Shown piece by piece: positions 9,501 through 19,534 of a DNA stretch of 64,000 nt. The notes under the pieces are model-generated. The model was not told where the DNA came from and did not search any database. It saw nothing but the letters and a program-made list of their open reading frames with translations. The position numbers and the translations under genes are program-made. The DNA is taken from NCBI GenBank assembly GCA_945876565.1, contig CAMCOS010000008.1, positions 1-64,000 of the forward strand, written 5' to 3'. Source of the stretch: Lautropia mirabilis (GTDB taxonomy: Bacteria; Pseudomonadota; Gammaproteobacteria; Burkholderiales; Burkholderiaceae_B). Position 1 is the stretch's first letter. Each line of letters opens with the position of its first letter.

Positions 9501-9964
9501 GCGCTCTGCGATCCTCCCGCGGGCGTAACGGACATCGCCTAAAAAATGAGATGAACGTCGTGCCCTATATCGACGTCATGCTGGTGTTGCTTGTGATTTT
9601 TATGGTCACGGCCCCAATGATCACACCGGGTGTGATTGAGTTACCCAGCGTGGGTCGGGCCTCCAGCGTCCCTCTAGTCCCCCTGGAAATACAAATTTCA
9701 GAGGATGGCGAGTTATCATGGCGCAAACGTGAGCCTGGAGGGCAATTTAAGCCAGTGCCACGTGACGCCGTTGCACAGACCCTCTTGGCAATCAGAGAAC
9801 CGGATCAACCGGTTGTTATCGCAGCTCATGGCAAAGTGCCGTATGAAACTGTAATCGAATTAATGGACCGATTACGGGCAAATGGCATAGACAAGCTGGG
9901 ATTACTGGTGGAGCAACGACAAGGTGAAAATCCCGTTGACACCACACCTGTTCCAGGAAGGTAA
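9497..9964 (+). CDS. tolR: Tol-Pal system protein TolR
   Basis: TolR is the single-pass partner of TolQ that couples proton flow to movement of TolA. The 155-residue protein has a short cytoplasmic N-terminus with NEMNVVPYIDVMLVLLVIFM (about residues 16-35); the Asp inside this membrane helix is the essential proton-carrying residue. A periplasmic ExbD-like domain follows. The tail carries a short Gly/Pro-rich extension. It overlaps tolQ by 4 bp (ATGA) and its stop overlaps the tolA start (TAATG), so the three are translationally coupled. Confidence 0.96.
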   Translation: MSALRSSRGRNGHRLKNEMNVVPYIDVMLVLLVIFMVTAPMITPGVIELPSVGRASSVPLVPLEIQISEDGELSWRKREPGGQFKPVPRDAVAQTLLAIREPDQPVVIAAHGKVPYETVIELMDRLRANGIDKLGLLVEQRQGENPVDTTPVPGR

Positions 9965-11196
9965 TGCCCCGTCCGCGTCTAAACAGCAAATCAGCCTGGC
10001 CGGCTGCAGCGTTTAGTCAAGAGACTTGGCGGGCAATAGGCTCGTCAGTCTTGGTTCACCTCGCCTTATTCATTTTGATGATTGCTGGCTGGACGTGGCA
10101 ACTTGAAAGTCCGGGCCCATTACAGGTAGAGCTTTGGATGGAAGGCAACACCACCCAAGTTGCGCGTGCCCCCGAAGAACCAGAGCCAGAGCCTGAACCT
10201 CTGGCTACACCGACCCCGAAGCCTGAACCAACGCCTGAGCCAACACCTGAGCCGCCGCCCAAGCCGTCGCCTGCGCCGCCGCCCCTCACCCGGCCGCCTC
10301 TTGCTGTGCCTGAACCCGATATCGCTGCGCGGGAGGCTGAAATCGCAATAGCACAAGCCAAGGAGCGTGAGCGTGCCGAGCAGGCCCGCCTTCAAGCTGA
10401 GCGACTAGCCCGCGAAAAAGCCCAGCAAGAACGGCGCCAGGAGCAAGAACGGCGCCAGGAGCAAGAGCGCCAGGCAAAGCTAGCCGCCGAGCAAAAGGCA
10501 AAGGTTGAGGCTGAGCGTAAAGCCAAGGAAGAGGCCGCACGTCAGGAAAAGCTAGCGCAAGAACAGGCCGAGCAACGCGCTCAACAGGAGCGAGCGGCCA
10601 AAGCGCAAGCAGACCTAAAGGCTAAGCAGGAAGCCAAGCAGGAAGCCGAGCGCAAAGCCGAGCAAGCGCGCCAAGCAAAGGAAGCAGCCGATCAGAAGGC
10701 CGAGGCAGATCTTCAGGCCAAGCAGGAGGCTGCCCGCAAGGCTGAGGCTGAACGCAAAGCAAAAGAAGCTGCAGCACGCAAAGCCGAGGCCGAACGCAAA
10801 GCGAAAGAGGCAGCCGTCGCAAAAGAAAAAGCCCTGCGTGACGCATTTCGCAACGACATCATTGGTGCAACCGGCATCGCCGGTGGAACAGCCAGCCAAA
10901 ACCAGCAAGGCGGCGGCGCCGACGCAGGGTATGCCGGCCAAGTGCGGGCGTGCATCCAACCGAACGTGGCATTCCCGCCCCCAGTACGGTCTGGCACGAC
11001 CAATCCAACAGCCCAGTTCCGGGTACAGTTAAACTCTGACGGAAGTGTTTCATCGACTAGCCTGCGTCGAAGCTCTGGCAATACTGCTTTTGACCGAGCT
11101 GTAGACAACGGCATTCGTCGGTGTTCACCCTTTCCAAAGCCGCCATCAGGCAGATATCCGTCATACATTGATGTGAATTACCAGATGTATGACTAA
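9964..11196 (+). CDS. tolA: Cell envelope integrity protein TolA
   Basis: TolA spans from the inner membrane to Pal/TolB near the outer membrane. In this 410-residue protein a membrane anchor lies at about residues 23-43. A Pro/Glu-rich stretch (about 65-115) leads to a long Ala/Lys/Glu/Gln/Arg helix (about 120-300) that spans the periplasm, and the folded C-terminal domain (about 315-410) carries a single Cys pair (VRACIQPN and RRCSPFP). The helix contains near-repeats such as ERRQEQ, encoded by an 18-bp DNA repeat, so its length may vary among strains. It is the third gene of the tolQRA unit, starting on the tolR stop codon. Confidence 0.95.
   Translation: MPRPRLNSKSAWPAAAFSQETWRAIGSSVLVHLALFILMIAGWTWQLESPGPLQVELWMEGNTTQVARAPEEPEPEPEPLATPTPKPEPTPEPTPEPPPKPSPAPPPLTRPPLAVPEPDIAAREAEIAIAQAKERERAEQARLQAERLAREKAQQERRQEQERRQEQERQAKLAAEQKAKVEAERKAKEEAARQEKLAQEQAEQRAQQERAAKAQADLKAKQEAKQEAERKAEQARQAKEAADQKAEADLQAKQEAARKAEAERKAKEAAARKAEAERKAKEAAVAKEKALRDAFRNDIIGATGIAGGTASQNQQGGGADAGYAGQVRACIQPNVAFPPPVRSGTTNPTAQFRVQLNSDGSVSSTSLRRSSGNTAFDRAVDNGIRRCSPFPKPPSGRYPSYIDVNYQMYD
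10424..10459 (+). repeat. 18-bp tandem repeat inside tolA
   Basis: Two exact copies of AGCAAGAACGGCGCCAGG (10424-10441 and 10442-10459) stand head to tail, with a decayed third copy directly after. Each encodes six residues of the TolA periplasmic helix, so gain or loss of a unit keeps the reading frame. Confidence 0.85.
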
Positions 11197-11216
11197 GTCG
11201 ACCGGAGACCACGTTC

Positions 11217-12512
11217 ATGTCACGCTCTGTTTTTACCCGTTTTTCTTCCGTTCTTGCCGCCATCGCCGCAGTCGCCCTGATGCCGTTTGATAGTCACGCA
11301 CAACTCAGAGTTGATATCTCGGGAACTGGCGCGCAGCAATTCCCCGTTGCCGTGGCAGACTTCAGCGGTGACCCCGCCGGCCGATTAATTGCCGAAGTCA
11401 TTCGGGCCGATTTGACGCGTTCGGGGCAGTTTCGCCTGATCAACACCACGGGGGCCCAACTGACCGTGGACTCGCCAATCGCCTATGCAGAATGGCGCAC
11501 GCGCGGTGCTGACTACGTGGCCTATGGCTCGGTTGCACAAACGACCGGGGGCAAATACGAAGTGAAATACCGCTTGGCAGACACCATCAATCAAACCGAA
11601 CTAGATGGCGTTGCGTTTGAGGGTACAGATCGCGAGTTGCGTCGTATTGCCCATCAGATTGCCGATCGCATCTACGAAAAAATCACTGGCATCCCAGGTG
11701 TCTTTGCAACGCGTATTGCCTATGTTCTAAAGCAGGGAAGCACCTATGAGCTTCAGATTGCTGATGCCGACGGACAGAACCCCCAGATCGCCTTGCGCTC
11801 GCGTGAACCAATTATCTCGCCTGCCTGGTCACCCGATGGCGGCAAACTGGCCTACGTGAGCTTTGAATCGGGCAAGCCCGTGGTGTACGTCCATGAACTG
11901 GCAACTAGCAAGCGGGTGCCGGTGGCAAACTTCAAGGGCAATAACTCTGCACCCGCCTGGTCACCGGACGGTCAGACGCTGGCCGTTGTGCTCACTCGGG
12001 ATGGGCTATCTCAGCTTTACCTGATCAACGCGGCTGATGGCTCCAACCTTCGTCGTCTGACGCGCTCACCATTGATCGACACCGAGCCTGTCTTTAGCCC
12101 AGATGGACAGTCGATCTTCTTTACCAGTGACCGCTCGGGCCGCCCGCAGATTTATCAAATCCCTGTAACTGGTGGCGAAGCCAGGCGCATCACATTTAAT
12201 GGCGACTACAACATGTCGCCGCGCATCTCACCGGATGGCCAAAACTTACTCGTGGTCACCCGCCGGGATGGTCAGTTTCGTATTGCACTGATTGATTTGG
12301 CCTCAGGCAACGAAACATTGCTCACCCAAGGTCCAGATGATCAATCACCAAGTTTTGCACCAAATGGCAAGCAAGTTCTATATGCAGCTAAGCAAGGAGG
12401 GCGTAACATGTTAGCTGGTGTATCCAGTGATGGTCGCATGCGCCAAACCCTCTCGGTTCTGAATGGGGAAATTAGGGAACCAACTTGGGGGCCATTCGGT
12501 CAATCTCAGTAG
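11217..12512 (+). CDS. tolB: Tol-Pal system protein TolB
   Basis: TolB is the periplasmic beta-propeller that moves between TolA and Pal. In this 431-residue protein residues 1-28 are a Sec signal peptide ending in SHA before QLRVDIS. The N-terminal alpha/beta domain (about 30-160, with IAYVLKQG-like start of the propeller) is followed by a six-bladed propeller with repeated SPAWSPDG, PAWSPDG, VFSPDG and RISPDG motifs. The gene begins 20 bp after tolA behind a CGGAGACC ribosome-binding site and precedes pal. Confidence 0.97.
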   Translation: MSRSVFTRFSSVLAAIAAVALMPFDSHAQLRVDISGTGAQQFPVAVADFSGDPAGRLIAEVIRADLTRSGQFRLINTTGAQLTVDSPIAYAEWRTRGADYVAYGSVAQTTGGKYEVKYRLADTINQTELDGVAFEGTDRELRRIAHQIADRIYEKITGIPGVFATRIAYVLKQGSTYELQIADADGQNPQIALRSREPIISPAWSPDGGKLAYVSFESGKPVVYVHELATSKRVPVANFKGNNSAPAWSPDGQTLAVVLTRDGLSQLYLINAADGSNLRRLTRSPLIDTEPVFSPDGQSIFFTSDRSGRPQIYQIPVTGGEARRITFNGDYNMSPRISPDGQNLLVVTRRDGQFRIALIDLASGNETLLTQGPDDQSPSFAPNGKQVLYAAKQGGRNMLAGVSSDGRMRQTLSVLNGEIREPTWGPFGQSQ

Positions 12513-12553
12513 CACCACTTAACGACTCAACGCCTTCTCCGAAAGGAAATTCC

Positions 12554-13057
12554 ATGAAGTATCGCTTTATCAAATCAGTTTCAATCATTGGCTTCACCCT
12601 TAGTCTGGCCGCTTGCAGTTCTGTTTCCCTCGATGACTCGGCCTCAGGTGCTGGCGGGGCGGGCGCGAGTGGTGGCGCGTCTGGTTCCGGGGTCATGGAT
12701 CCCTTTAACCCCAGCAGCGTGCTGGCCAAGGACCGCTCTGTCTACTTCGATTTTGACAGCTATGCGGTCGCAGATCAGTATCGCCCCTTGGTTGAAATTC
12801 ACGCACGTTATCTTGCGTCGAACCCGCAACAGAAGATCCTGATTGAAGGAAACACAGATGCCACTGGCGGTGCGGAATACAACCTGGCACTTGGTCAGCG
12901 GCGTGCGCAGGCCGTCAGCAACATGATGACGCTCATTGGTGCACGCGAAGTGCAGATCGAAACCATCAGCTTTGGCAAGGAAAAACCCAAGGCCAGGGGT
13001 GACACCGAAGCAGACTACGCGGCAAATCGTCGTGCCGATATCGTTTACTTGCGATAA
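12554..13057 (+). CDS. pal: Peptidoglycan-associated lipoprotein Pal
   Basis: Pal anchors the outer membrane to peptidoglycan and is recruited to the septum by Tol. The start at 12554 follows GAAAGGAAAT and gives a typical lipoprotein signal ending in LSLAAC (lipobox, Cys near residue 19); an upstream in-frame start at 12485 would bury the signal and is rejected. A Gly/Ser-rich linker (about 28-45) precedes the OmpA-like domain, with YFDFDSYAV, IEGNTDATGGAEYN and LGQRRAQAV, where conserved Asp and Arg bind diaminopimelate. Length 167 residues. It lies between tolB and cpoB. Confidence 0.97.
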   Translation: MKYRFIKSVSIIGFTLSLAACSSVSLDDSASGAGGAGASGGASGSGVMDPFNPSSVLAKDRSVYFDFDSYAVADQYRPLVEIHARYLASNPQQKILIEGNTDATGGAEYNLALGQRRAQAVSNMMTLIGAREVQIETISFGKEKPKARGDTEADYAANRRADIVYLR

Positions 13058-13075
13058 CTTGCGGAGAAACTTCTG

Positions 13076-13738
13076 ATGCGCTTTAACCGAGTCTCGCTTG
13101 CCGTTGCTACCAGTTTTTCGCTCATGGCGGTAGCACCTGTCACCCACGCGTTTACGGACAGCGAGGCGCGTCAAGCCATCCTCGATTTGCGCCAAGAAGT
13201 ACGCACGCTGGCTGAAACAAGTCAGCGTGCCAGCCTCCAACTGGCGCAGCGCATTGACATGCTGGAGCAAGAAATCACCCGCTTGCGCGCGCAGATTGAG
13301 GAAATGGGTGATCCCCGAGTCGCTGCGGCGGGCAATACAGGCCAGGCGGTTGAGCAAGCAAAAGACAGTAAAGAGCAAGCCGCGTTTGATGGTGCGATGG
13401 ATTTATATCGCAAAGGTGATTTCAAAGGTGCCATACAATCGCTGTCGGCATTCTTGACGCTCTACCCTCAAAGCGTGTTGGCACCAACTGCACAGTTTTA
13501 TTTGGGTAGTGCAAACTACGTCGTTAAGAACTACCAAGGTGCCATCTCAGTATTAAAAGCCATGGCAGGCAAGTATCCTGAACACCCTAGGGCACCAGAC
13601 GCACTATTGGTGGTGGCGGGCAGTGAGTTTGAATTGAATCAGCGTGGCGCCGCAAAGGCTACGCTGCAAAAAATCGTCAAGGACTACCCCAGCACACCAG
13701 CAGCTCAATCGGCACAAGAACGCTTGAAGTTGCTCTAA
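13076..13738 (+). CDS. cpoB: Cell division coordinator CpoB (YbgF)
   Basis: CpoB links Tol-Pal constriction with PBP1B peptidoglycan synthesis in the periplasm. A signal peptide ends near residue 25 (THAFTDSEARQ). An N-terminal coiled coil (about 27-75, 'LRQEVRTLAETSQRASLQLAQ'-type heptads) drives trimerisation, and three TPR motifs follow (about 95-220), starting with FDGAMDLYRKGDFKGAIQ and including PTAQFYLGSANYVVKNYQGA. Length is 220 residues. It is the last gene of the operon, with a GCGGAGAAAC ribosome-binding site, and converges on the DMT transporter gene 4 bp away. Confidence 0.95.
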   Translation: MRFNRVSLAVATSFSLMAVAPVTHAFTDSEARQAILDLRQEVRTLAETSQRASLQLAQRIDMLEQEITRLRAQIEEMGDPRVAAAGNTGQAVEQAKDSKEQAAFDGAMDLYRKGDFKGAIQSLSAFLTLYPQSVLAPTAQFYLGSANYVVKNYQGAISVLKAMAGKYPEHPRAPDALLVVAGSEFELNQRGAAKATLQKIVKDYPSTPAAQSAQERLKLL

Positions 13739-13742
13739 AGCG

Positions 13743-14657
13743 CTAGGCTTGCAACCATAGCAACCAGCCAACACCGGCGACGATCAGCAACATGCCGATT
13801 TTTTCCTGGGTGGTGGTGTGCCCATGAAAATGTCTGCGCGATACAACATGAGCAAAGAACACCTCAACCAACGCCAAAGTGCGTACATTTGCAGCTGTGG
13901 TTAATGCGAACCCAATGAACCAGGCTTGTGAAGCTGCCGCGCCCAGAAATCCACCCCAAATTGAAACTCGCCAGGCACTGATGCAGCGCTGCCAAACATC
14001 CGGCGAGCGCCACATCAAATATGCTGCCAAGATGGTTGCCTGAATGGCCAGACCACACACCAGTGCCCAGGAGGCGCGTACGACAAAGTTGCCTTCTGGC
14101 AACGCAAGAATTGCCCCACGAAATCCGACAGCGGCCACCGCAAACCCGCCAGCAGCAGCCAGTCCCAACAACATCGGGCGCACACTCACCCTTGGTTCGC
14201 CCACCTGCCCTAGCGGGCGCCACGCCATCCAAACCACCCCGAGGGTTGCCAAACAGATCGCAAAGAACGTATTCCAGGTCAAGATCTCGCCTAGGACCAG
14301 CACACCAAACAAAGCAATTTGCAGGGGCTCGGTCTTGGTCCAAACCGTCACCACCGTGAAGTCACGCATACGCATCGCTGCCAACATAAGCGCCGTGGCA
14401 GCAATTTGTGCCAATGCACCGATCAGCACAAAAGCGATAAATGACCAACTTAAGTGCGGCCAGCCAATATCGCCAAAGGCCCACGCCACCATGAAAAACA
14501 GGCACGCAAATGGCAAGCCAAAGACGAACCGAACCTGTGTGGCACCGAGTGTGCCCAATTGATCGGTTAATCCTCTCTGAACCGCGTTCCGACCGGTTTG
14601 CAAAGCGGCCGCCAGAATAGTAACCGGCACCCAGAGCCATACCCAATCTAGAGCCAC
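13743..14657 (-). CDS. EamA/DMT-family transporter
   Basis: A 304-residue integral membrane protein with about ten hydrophobic segments in two repeated halves, the layout of the drug/metabolite transporter superfamily (EamA type). Conserved features include the first helix with ALQTGRNAVQRGL, a WTKTEPLQIALFGVLVLGE segment at the end of the first half, and a matching LALVEVFFAHVVSRRHF segment in the second half. Such proteins export amino acids or other metabolites; the substrate cannot be told here. It stands alone, convergent with cpoB on its left, with the groEL terminator beginning about 90 bp upstream of it. Confidence 0.82.
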   Translation of the reverse strand: MALDWVWLWVPVTILAAALQTGRNAVQRGLTDQLGTLGATQVRFVFGLPFACLFFMVAWAFGDIGWPHLSWSFIAFVLIGALAQIAATALMLAAMRMRDFTVVTVWTKTEPLQIALFGVLVLGEILTWNTFFAICLATLGVVWMAWRPLGQVGEPRVSVRPMLLGLAAAGGFAVAAVGFRGAILALPEGNFVVRASWALVCGLAIQATILAAYLMWRSPDVWQRCISAWRVSIWGGFLGAAASQAWFIGFALTTAANVRTLALVEVFFAHVVSRRHFHGHTTTQEKIGMLLIVAGVGWLLWLQA

Positions 14658-14752
14658 TTGCTACGCACTCCCCTATTGCATTGCATTTTTATATTTAGCC
14701 CACGGGCAAACTTCGAACGCGTTTGAGAAGCTGTGGCCCAGCATCAATGTAC

Positions 14753-14781
14753 AAAAAAACCCCAGTGGTTGCCCACTGGGG
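14753..14781 (-). terminator. Rho-independent terminator of groES-groEL
   Basis: On the minus strand a 9-bp GC-rich stem (CCCCAGTGG / CCACTGGGG, loop GCAA) is followed by a run of seven T. It lies 27 bp beyond the groEL stop codon, so it ends the groESL transcript. Confidence 0.93.
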
Positions 14782-14807
14782 TTCTTGTCAGGCGAGAGGA
14801 CCTAAGC

Positions 14808-16484
<1,677 letters not shown>

Positions 16485-16494
16485 TCAGTATTGG

Positions 16495-16782
16495 TTAGCT
16501 AATGACAGCGAGAATTTCGTCTTCGCGGATGACGAGCACTTCTTCGCCGTCAACCTTCACGCTCTGCCCGGCATACTTGCCAAACAAAACTTTGTCACCG
16601 ACTTTAACGTCAAGCGGATGGGTCTTACCGTCATCGCCCGTCTTTCCAGGACCAACGGCGAGTACTTCACCCTGATCGGGCTTCTCTGCAGCGCTATCCG
16701 GAATTACGATGCCCGAGGCAGTCTTGCGCTCGTTGTCCAGGCGTTTGACGATCACACGATCGTGCAAGGGACGCAATGCCAT
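16495..16782 (-). CDS. groS: Co-chaperonin GroES (10 kDa)
   Basis: GroES caps the GroEL ring during folding cycles. The 95-residue protein begins [20 protein letters not shown], has the mobile loop [16 protein letters not shown] (about residues 20-35) that contacts GroEL, and ends in [10 protein letters not shown] good AGGAG ribosome-binding site precedes the ATG. A leader of about 100 nt separates it from the CIRCE element and promoter at 16863-16917, and groEL follows in the same transcript. Confidence 0.99.
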   Translation of the reverse strand: MALRPLHDRVIVKRLDNERKTASGIVIPDSAAEKPDQGEVLAVGPGKTGDDGKTHPLDVKVGDKVLFGKYAGQSVKVDGEEVLVIREDEILAVIS

Positions 16783-16862
16783 GAAACACTCCTGTTACAA
16801 AATTGATCTTAAGTTTGGTAACCGGGGGGCGCTTGCTTGAGCAGTTGCTGTCGCTGTTGCTG

Positions 16863-16917
16863 TTAGCACTCACCCCCAACGAGTGCTAATTATAAGGATG
16901 AATTTTTGAGTTTCAAG
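16863..16917 (-). promoter_or_regulatory. CIRCE operator and groES promoter (sigma-70 / sigma-32)
   Basis: A perfect CIRCE element, TTAGCACTC-N9-GAGTGCTAA, spans 16863-16889 and is the binding site of repressor HrcA. Directly upstream on the minus strand lie TATAAT (16889-16894) and, 16 bp before it, TTGAAA (16911-16916), a good sigma-70 promoter. The same -35 reads CTTGAAA, the exact sigma-32 -35 consensus, so RpoH control may overlap. The operator covers the expected start site near 16882. Confidence 0.92.
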
Positions 16918-16927
16918 TGCCAATCAT

Positions 16928-16951
16928 AAAAACCCCCGCTAAACGCAGGGG
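16928..16951 (-). terminator. Rho-independent terminator after the enoyl-CoA hydratase gene
   Basis: The minus strand reads a 7-bp stem (CCCCTGC / GCGGGGG with one G-U pair, loop GTTTA) followed by TTTTT. It lies 32 bp past the crotonase stop and insulates that operon from the groES promoter, which starts 11 bp further on. Confidence 0.85.
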
Positions 16952-16983
16952 CTACGGACAGCCAACCATATGAAATCACTGGA

Positions 16984-17781
16984 TTAAATTTTATTTTTTG
17001 ATTTTCGGTCCATAAACGCCTGCACCAGCAAGGCGTGCTCCGGCGTCTTATGGGCAATCGCTTGATACGCGGCAGACAATTCAAGCAAATTCGACAGCGA
17101 TGACTGCTGCCCTTCGCGCAACAGTCTCTTGGTCAAACGGACAATATCGGGCGAATTGCGTGCCATTTTGTGGGCAAGCTCAAATGCAGCGGTCATCAAT
17201 TGCTCTTGAGGGACTACGCGCGACACCAAACCCCAGCTGAGTGCGGTGTCCGCATCAACTGCCTCACCCGTCATTGACATCTCCACGGCCCGGGCCATGC
17301 CGACAATGCGCGGTAAAAACCAAGCGCCGCCATCGCCTGGAATAATCCCGACCTTGACAAAGCTTTCCGCAAACGAGGCTGTCTCTGATGCAATCCGAAT
17401 GTCGCACATGCATGCCAAGTCACAGCCTGCGCCAATGGCCATGCCATTGACCGCTGCGATGGTGGGCACCTCCAATTGGTACAGCGCCAGGGGCAAGCGC
17501 TGGATACCGTGCCGGTATTCTTGGCGCAGCGCTGCTGACGACACATCAGGCTTAATCTGGCGAGCCATTTCATCAATCTTGCCACCCGACGAGAACACCT
17601 TACCGTTCGCCGTCAGGATCAGTGCCTTGATCTCTCTGTTACGTTCAATACGATCAAACGCAGCCAACAGGGCTTCGGTCAGGCCAGTGCCCGTTAGTGC
17701 ATTTCGGGTGGGCTCGTGATTAAGCGTCAAGGTCATGACGCCTTGATCATCGACAGTCTCCAGCAAGACAGCGTCAGTCAT
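16984..17781 (-). CDS. Enoyl-CoA hydratase/isomerase family protein (crotonase fold)
   Basis: A 265-residue crotonase-fold protein. The first oxyanion-hole segment is ALILTANGKVFSSGGKIDEM (near residue 53) and the second is AAVNGMAIGAGCDLACMCDI (near 113). At the catalytic positions after the second segment it reads ASFAESFVKVGIIPGDGGAW, with one of the two Glu residues used by enoyl-CoA hydratases replaced by Asp (GDGG). It may therefore be a hydratase, isomerase or another crotonase-type acyl-CoA enzyme; the substrate is undefined. A tautomerase gene lies just upstream and a terminator follows, suggesting a two-gene operon possibly for aromatic or fatty-acid catabolism. Confidence 0.85.
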   Translation of the reverse strand: MTDAVLLETVDDQGVMTLTLNHEPTRNALTGTGLTEALLAAFDRIERNREIKALILTANGKVFSSGGKIDEMARQIKPDVSSAALRQEYRHGIQRLPLALYQLEVPTIAAVNGMAIGAGCDLACMCDIRIASETASFAESFVKVGIIPGDGGAWFLPRIVGMARAVEMSMTGEAVDADTALSWGLVSRVVPQEQLMTAAFELAHKMARNSPDIVRLTKRLLREGQQSSLSNLLELSAAYQAIAHKTPEHALLVQAFMDRKSKNKI

Positions 17782-17799
17782 TTGGTTTCCTTTGACCGA

Positions 17800-18174
17800 T
17801 TAACGGCCCGCAGCCTTGGCTGAAATACCTCCAGCCACGCCCATGTCGGTTAGCGGATAGTCCTGAATTAAAACCCTAGTGTGCTCGGTCGACAGACCGA
17901 TGGCTTGCTCAACCGCTTTGGCAACCTCAGCAATCAAGGCGGCCTTGATCTGTTCGCTGCGCCCGACAATCAAGGCCGCGTGCACGAGCGCATTGGGCTT
18001 GCCGAGCACACCAGAGACAATCGTGTTTTCTGGGGGGATCTCGTCGATGCTGACACGAATGGATGACAGTGGCGCACTCGTGCTTTTGATGACTGCGTCT
18101 GTGAGCCCTTTGAGTAAGGTGGCTTTCTGGTCCTTGCTATGGCCCGCGGGGATCTTGATGGTCAGAATTGGCAT
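17800..18174 (-). CDS. Fused two-unit 4-oxalocrotonate tautomerase-like protein
   Basis: Two 4-OT-like units are joined in one 124-residue chain. The start at 18174 places Pro directly after Met (MPILTIKIPAGHSKDQKA), as needed for the Pro-1 catalytic base. Unit 1 covers residues 2-59. Unit 2 (about 62-124) starts in NALVHAALIVGRSEQIK, with a new Arg at the 4-OT Arg-11 position, ends in MGVAGG, and has no usable N-terminal Pro. Free 4-OT is about 62 residues, so this is a tandem fusion in which the halves likely form an asymmetric pseudo-dimer. An in-frame upstream start at 18273 would bury the Pro and is rejected. It sits 18 bp upstream of a crotonase gene, which suggests shared catabolism of an unknown substrate. 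Confidence 0.8.
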   Translation of the reverse strand: MPILTIKIPAGHSKDQKATLLKGLTDAVIKSTSAPLSSIRVSIDEIPPENTIVSGVLGKPNALVHAALIVGRSEQIKAALIAEVAKAVEQAIGLSTEHTRVLIQDYPLTDMGVAGGISAKAAGR

Positions 18175-18323
18175 TTCAGTCTCATCGGTCTGTCTGCAAT
18201 GGTAGGATTCAAATTCATGGCGATATTTCAACAATGGGATGTTAAAAGGTCGAAGGTGGTGGCTTTCAATCAAACTAGATTACGAGGCTACCAAATTTCC
18301 TCACCCCACACGACGGCTTAAAC

Positions 18324-18713
18324 GTGTCTGATCATCCATCTCCCTACAAGAGCAAAGGCGGCATCGCCCGAATCGTGGCGGCCATCGGGTACTCCTACAA
18401 AGGCTTAAAAGCTGCCGTGCGTTATGAAGCGGCGTTCCGGCAAGAACTTGCCTTGGCCGTCATTCTGGCACCATGCGCATTTTTTCTAGGGCGAAATACC
18501 GGCGAAACCATTCTACTCATTGGGGTGGTGCTGATGGTCTTGGTCGTGGAGTTGTTGAACTCAGCTATCGAAGCCGTCGCGGACGCCGTCTCGTTAGAAT
18601 CCCACCCATTGCTTGGCAGAGCCAAAGACCTCGGCAGTGCAGCCGTATTCGTCGCGTTTGCCACAGCATTTCTAGTCTGGGTAAGCCTGATTGTTTTACG
18701 AGTAATTCACTGA
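18324..18713 (+). CDS. dgkA: Diacylglycerol kinase
   Basis: DgkA phosphorylates diacylglycerol released by periplasmic glucan (OPG) and LPS decoration, returning it to phospholipid synthesis. At 129 residues with three membrane helices it has the typical small integral-membrane form. Signature segments are [14 protein letters not shown] (about 35-48) and [17 protein letters not shown] (about 77-93), which carries the catalytic Glu and metal-binding Glu. The start is GTG. Its stop overlaps the pyrF start (TGATG). The presence of an OpgH-like enzyme at 32 kb makes a need for diacylglycerol recycling plausible, though the genes are not linked. Confidence 0.93.
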   Translation: MSDHPSPYKSKGGIARIVAAIGYSYKGLKAAVRYEAAFRQELALAVILAPCAFFLGRNTGETILLIGVVLMVLVVELLNSAIEAVADAVSLESHPLLGRAKDLGSAAVFVAFATAFLVWVSLIVLRVIH

Positions 18714-19534
18714 TGACGTTTACACAAAAACTCAACCGAGCCTGGCAATCGCAGGACTCTCTGCTGATGGTCGGACTCGACCCTGACATGAACCGCCTGC
18801 CCGCCCCCATCCGCGAAGACCGCGACGCGCTCTGGCTGTTTTGCAAGGGCATCGTGGACGCAACCGCCCCCTTTGTGTGCGGCTTTAAGCCCCAGATCGC
18901 CTACTTCGCATCGATTGGGGCAGAGTCTGTGTTGCAATCAGTCTGTGATTACATCCGAGCGCAGCATCCGCACCTGGTTCTGATGCTTGACGCCAAGCGC
19001 GGCGATATTGGCAGTACTGCCGAACACTACGCCCGCGAAGCATTTGATCGGTACCAAGCAGACGCGGTCACCATCAACCCCTACATGGGCATGGACTCAG
19101 CCGAACCTTATCTTGAGCGTATCGACAAGGGTGTCATCGTGCTGTGCCGCACATCCAATCCGGGGGGCTCAGACCTGCAGTCCCTGCGAGTTGATGGCGA
19201 GCCTCTGTATCTGCGTGTTGCCGCCATGGTCGCTGAGCGCTGGAACGAACACGGTCAGTGCGGCCTAGTCGTTGGCGCAACCTTCCCGGATGAACTGCGC
19301 AAAGTTAGAGAGTGTGTCGGTCAAGACATGCCGTTACTGGTACCCGGCATTGGGGCACAAGGCGGCGATGTTCAAACCACCTGCCGCGCAGGCTGTAACG
19401 CCCAGGCTACTGGCATGATGATTAATTCATCCAGAGCGATTCTTTACGCAAGCCCGGGTGAGGACTGGCTCGAGCAATCGGCCAAAACTGCCCAACAGTC
19501 ACGCGAGGCGATCAACGCCGCCCGTAGACCTTAG
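18713..19534 (+). CDS. pyrF: Orotidine 5'-phosphate decarboxylase (type 2)
   Basis: PyrF converts OMP to UMP, the last step of pyrimidine synthesis. The signature [20 protein letters not shown] (about residues 92-111), with the catalytic Lys/Asp array, and the 273-residue length mark the longer type 2 group (not the ~235-residue E. coli form). The start at 18713 overlaps the dgkA stop (TGATG). Longer in-frame starts lie inside dgkA and would add 80 unrelated residues. The 3' end overlaps the convergent pncC gene by 4 bp, with the two stop codons sharing bases. Confidence 0.95.
   Translation: MTFTQKLNRAWQSQDSLLMVGLDPDMNRLPAPIREDRDALWLFCKGIVDATAPFVCGFKPQIAYFASIGAESVLQSVCDYIRAQHPHLVLMLDAKRGDIGSTAEHYAREAFDRYQADAVTINPYMGMDSAEPYLERIDKGVIVLCRTSNPGGSDLQSLRVDGEPLYLRVAAMVAERWNEHGQCGLVVGATFPDELRKVRECVGQDMPLLVPGIGAQGGDVQTTCRAGCNAQATGMMINSSRAILYASPGEDWLEQSAKTAQQSREAINAARRP

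Noticed and set aside
10056-10959. Minus-strand frames opposite tolA
   Set aside because: They result from the repetitive Ala/Lys/Glu codons of TolA; no start signals or domains.
18175-18273. 33-residue extension of the tautomerase
   Set aside because: It would block the catalytic N-terminal proline and has no family resemblance.
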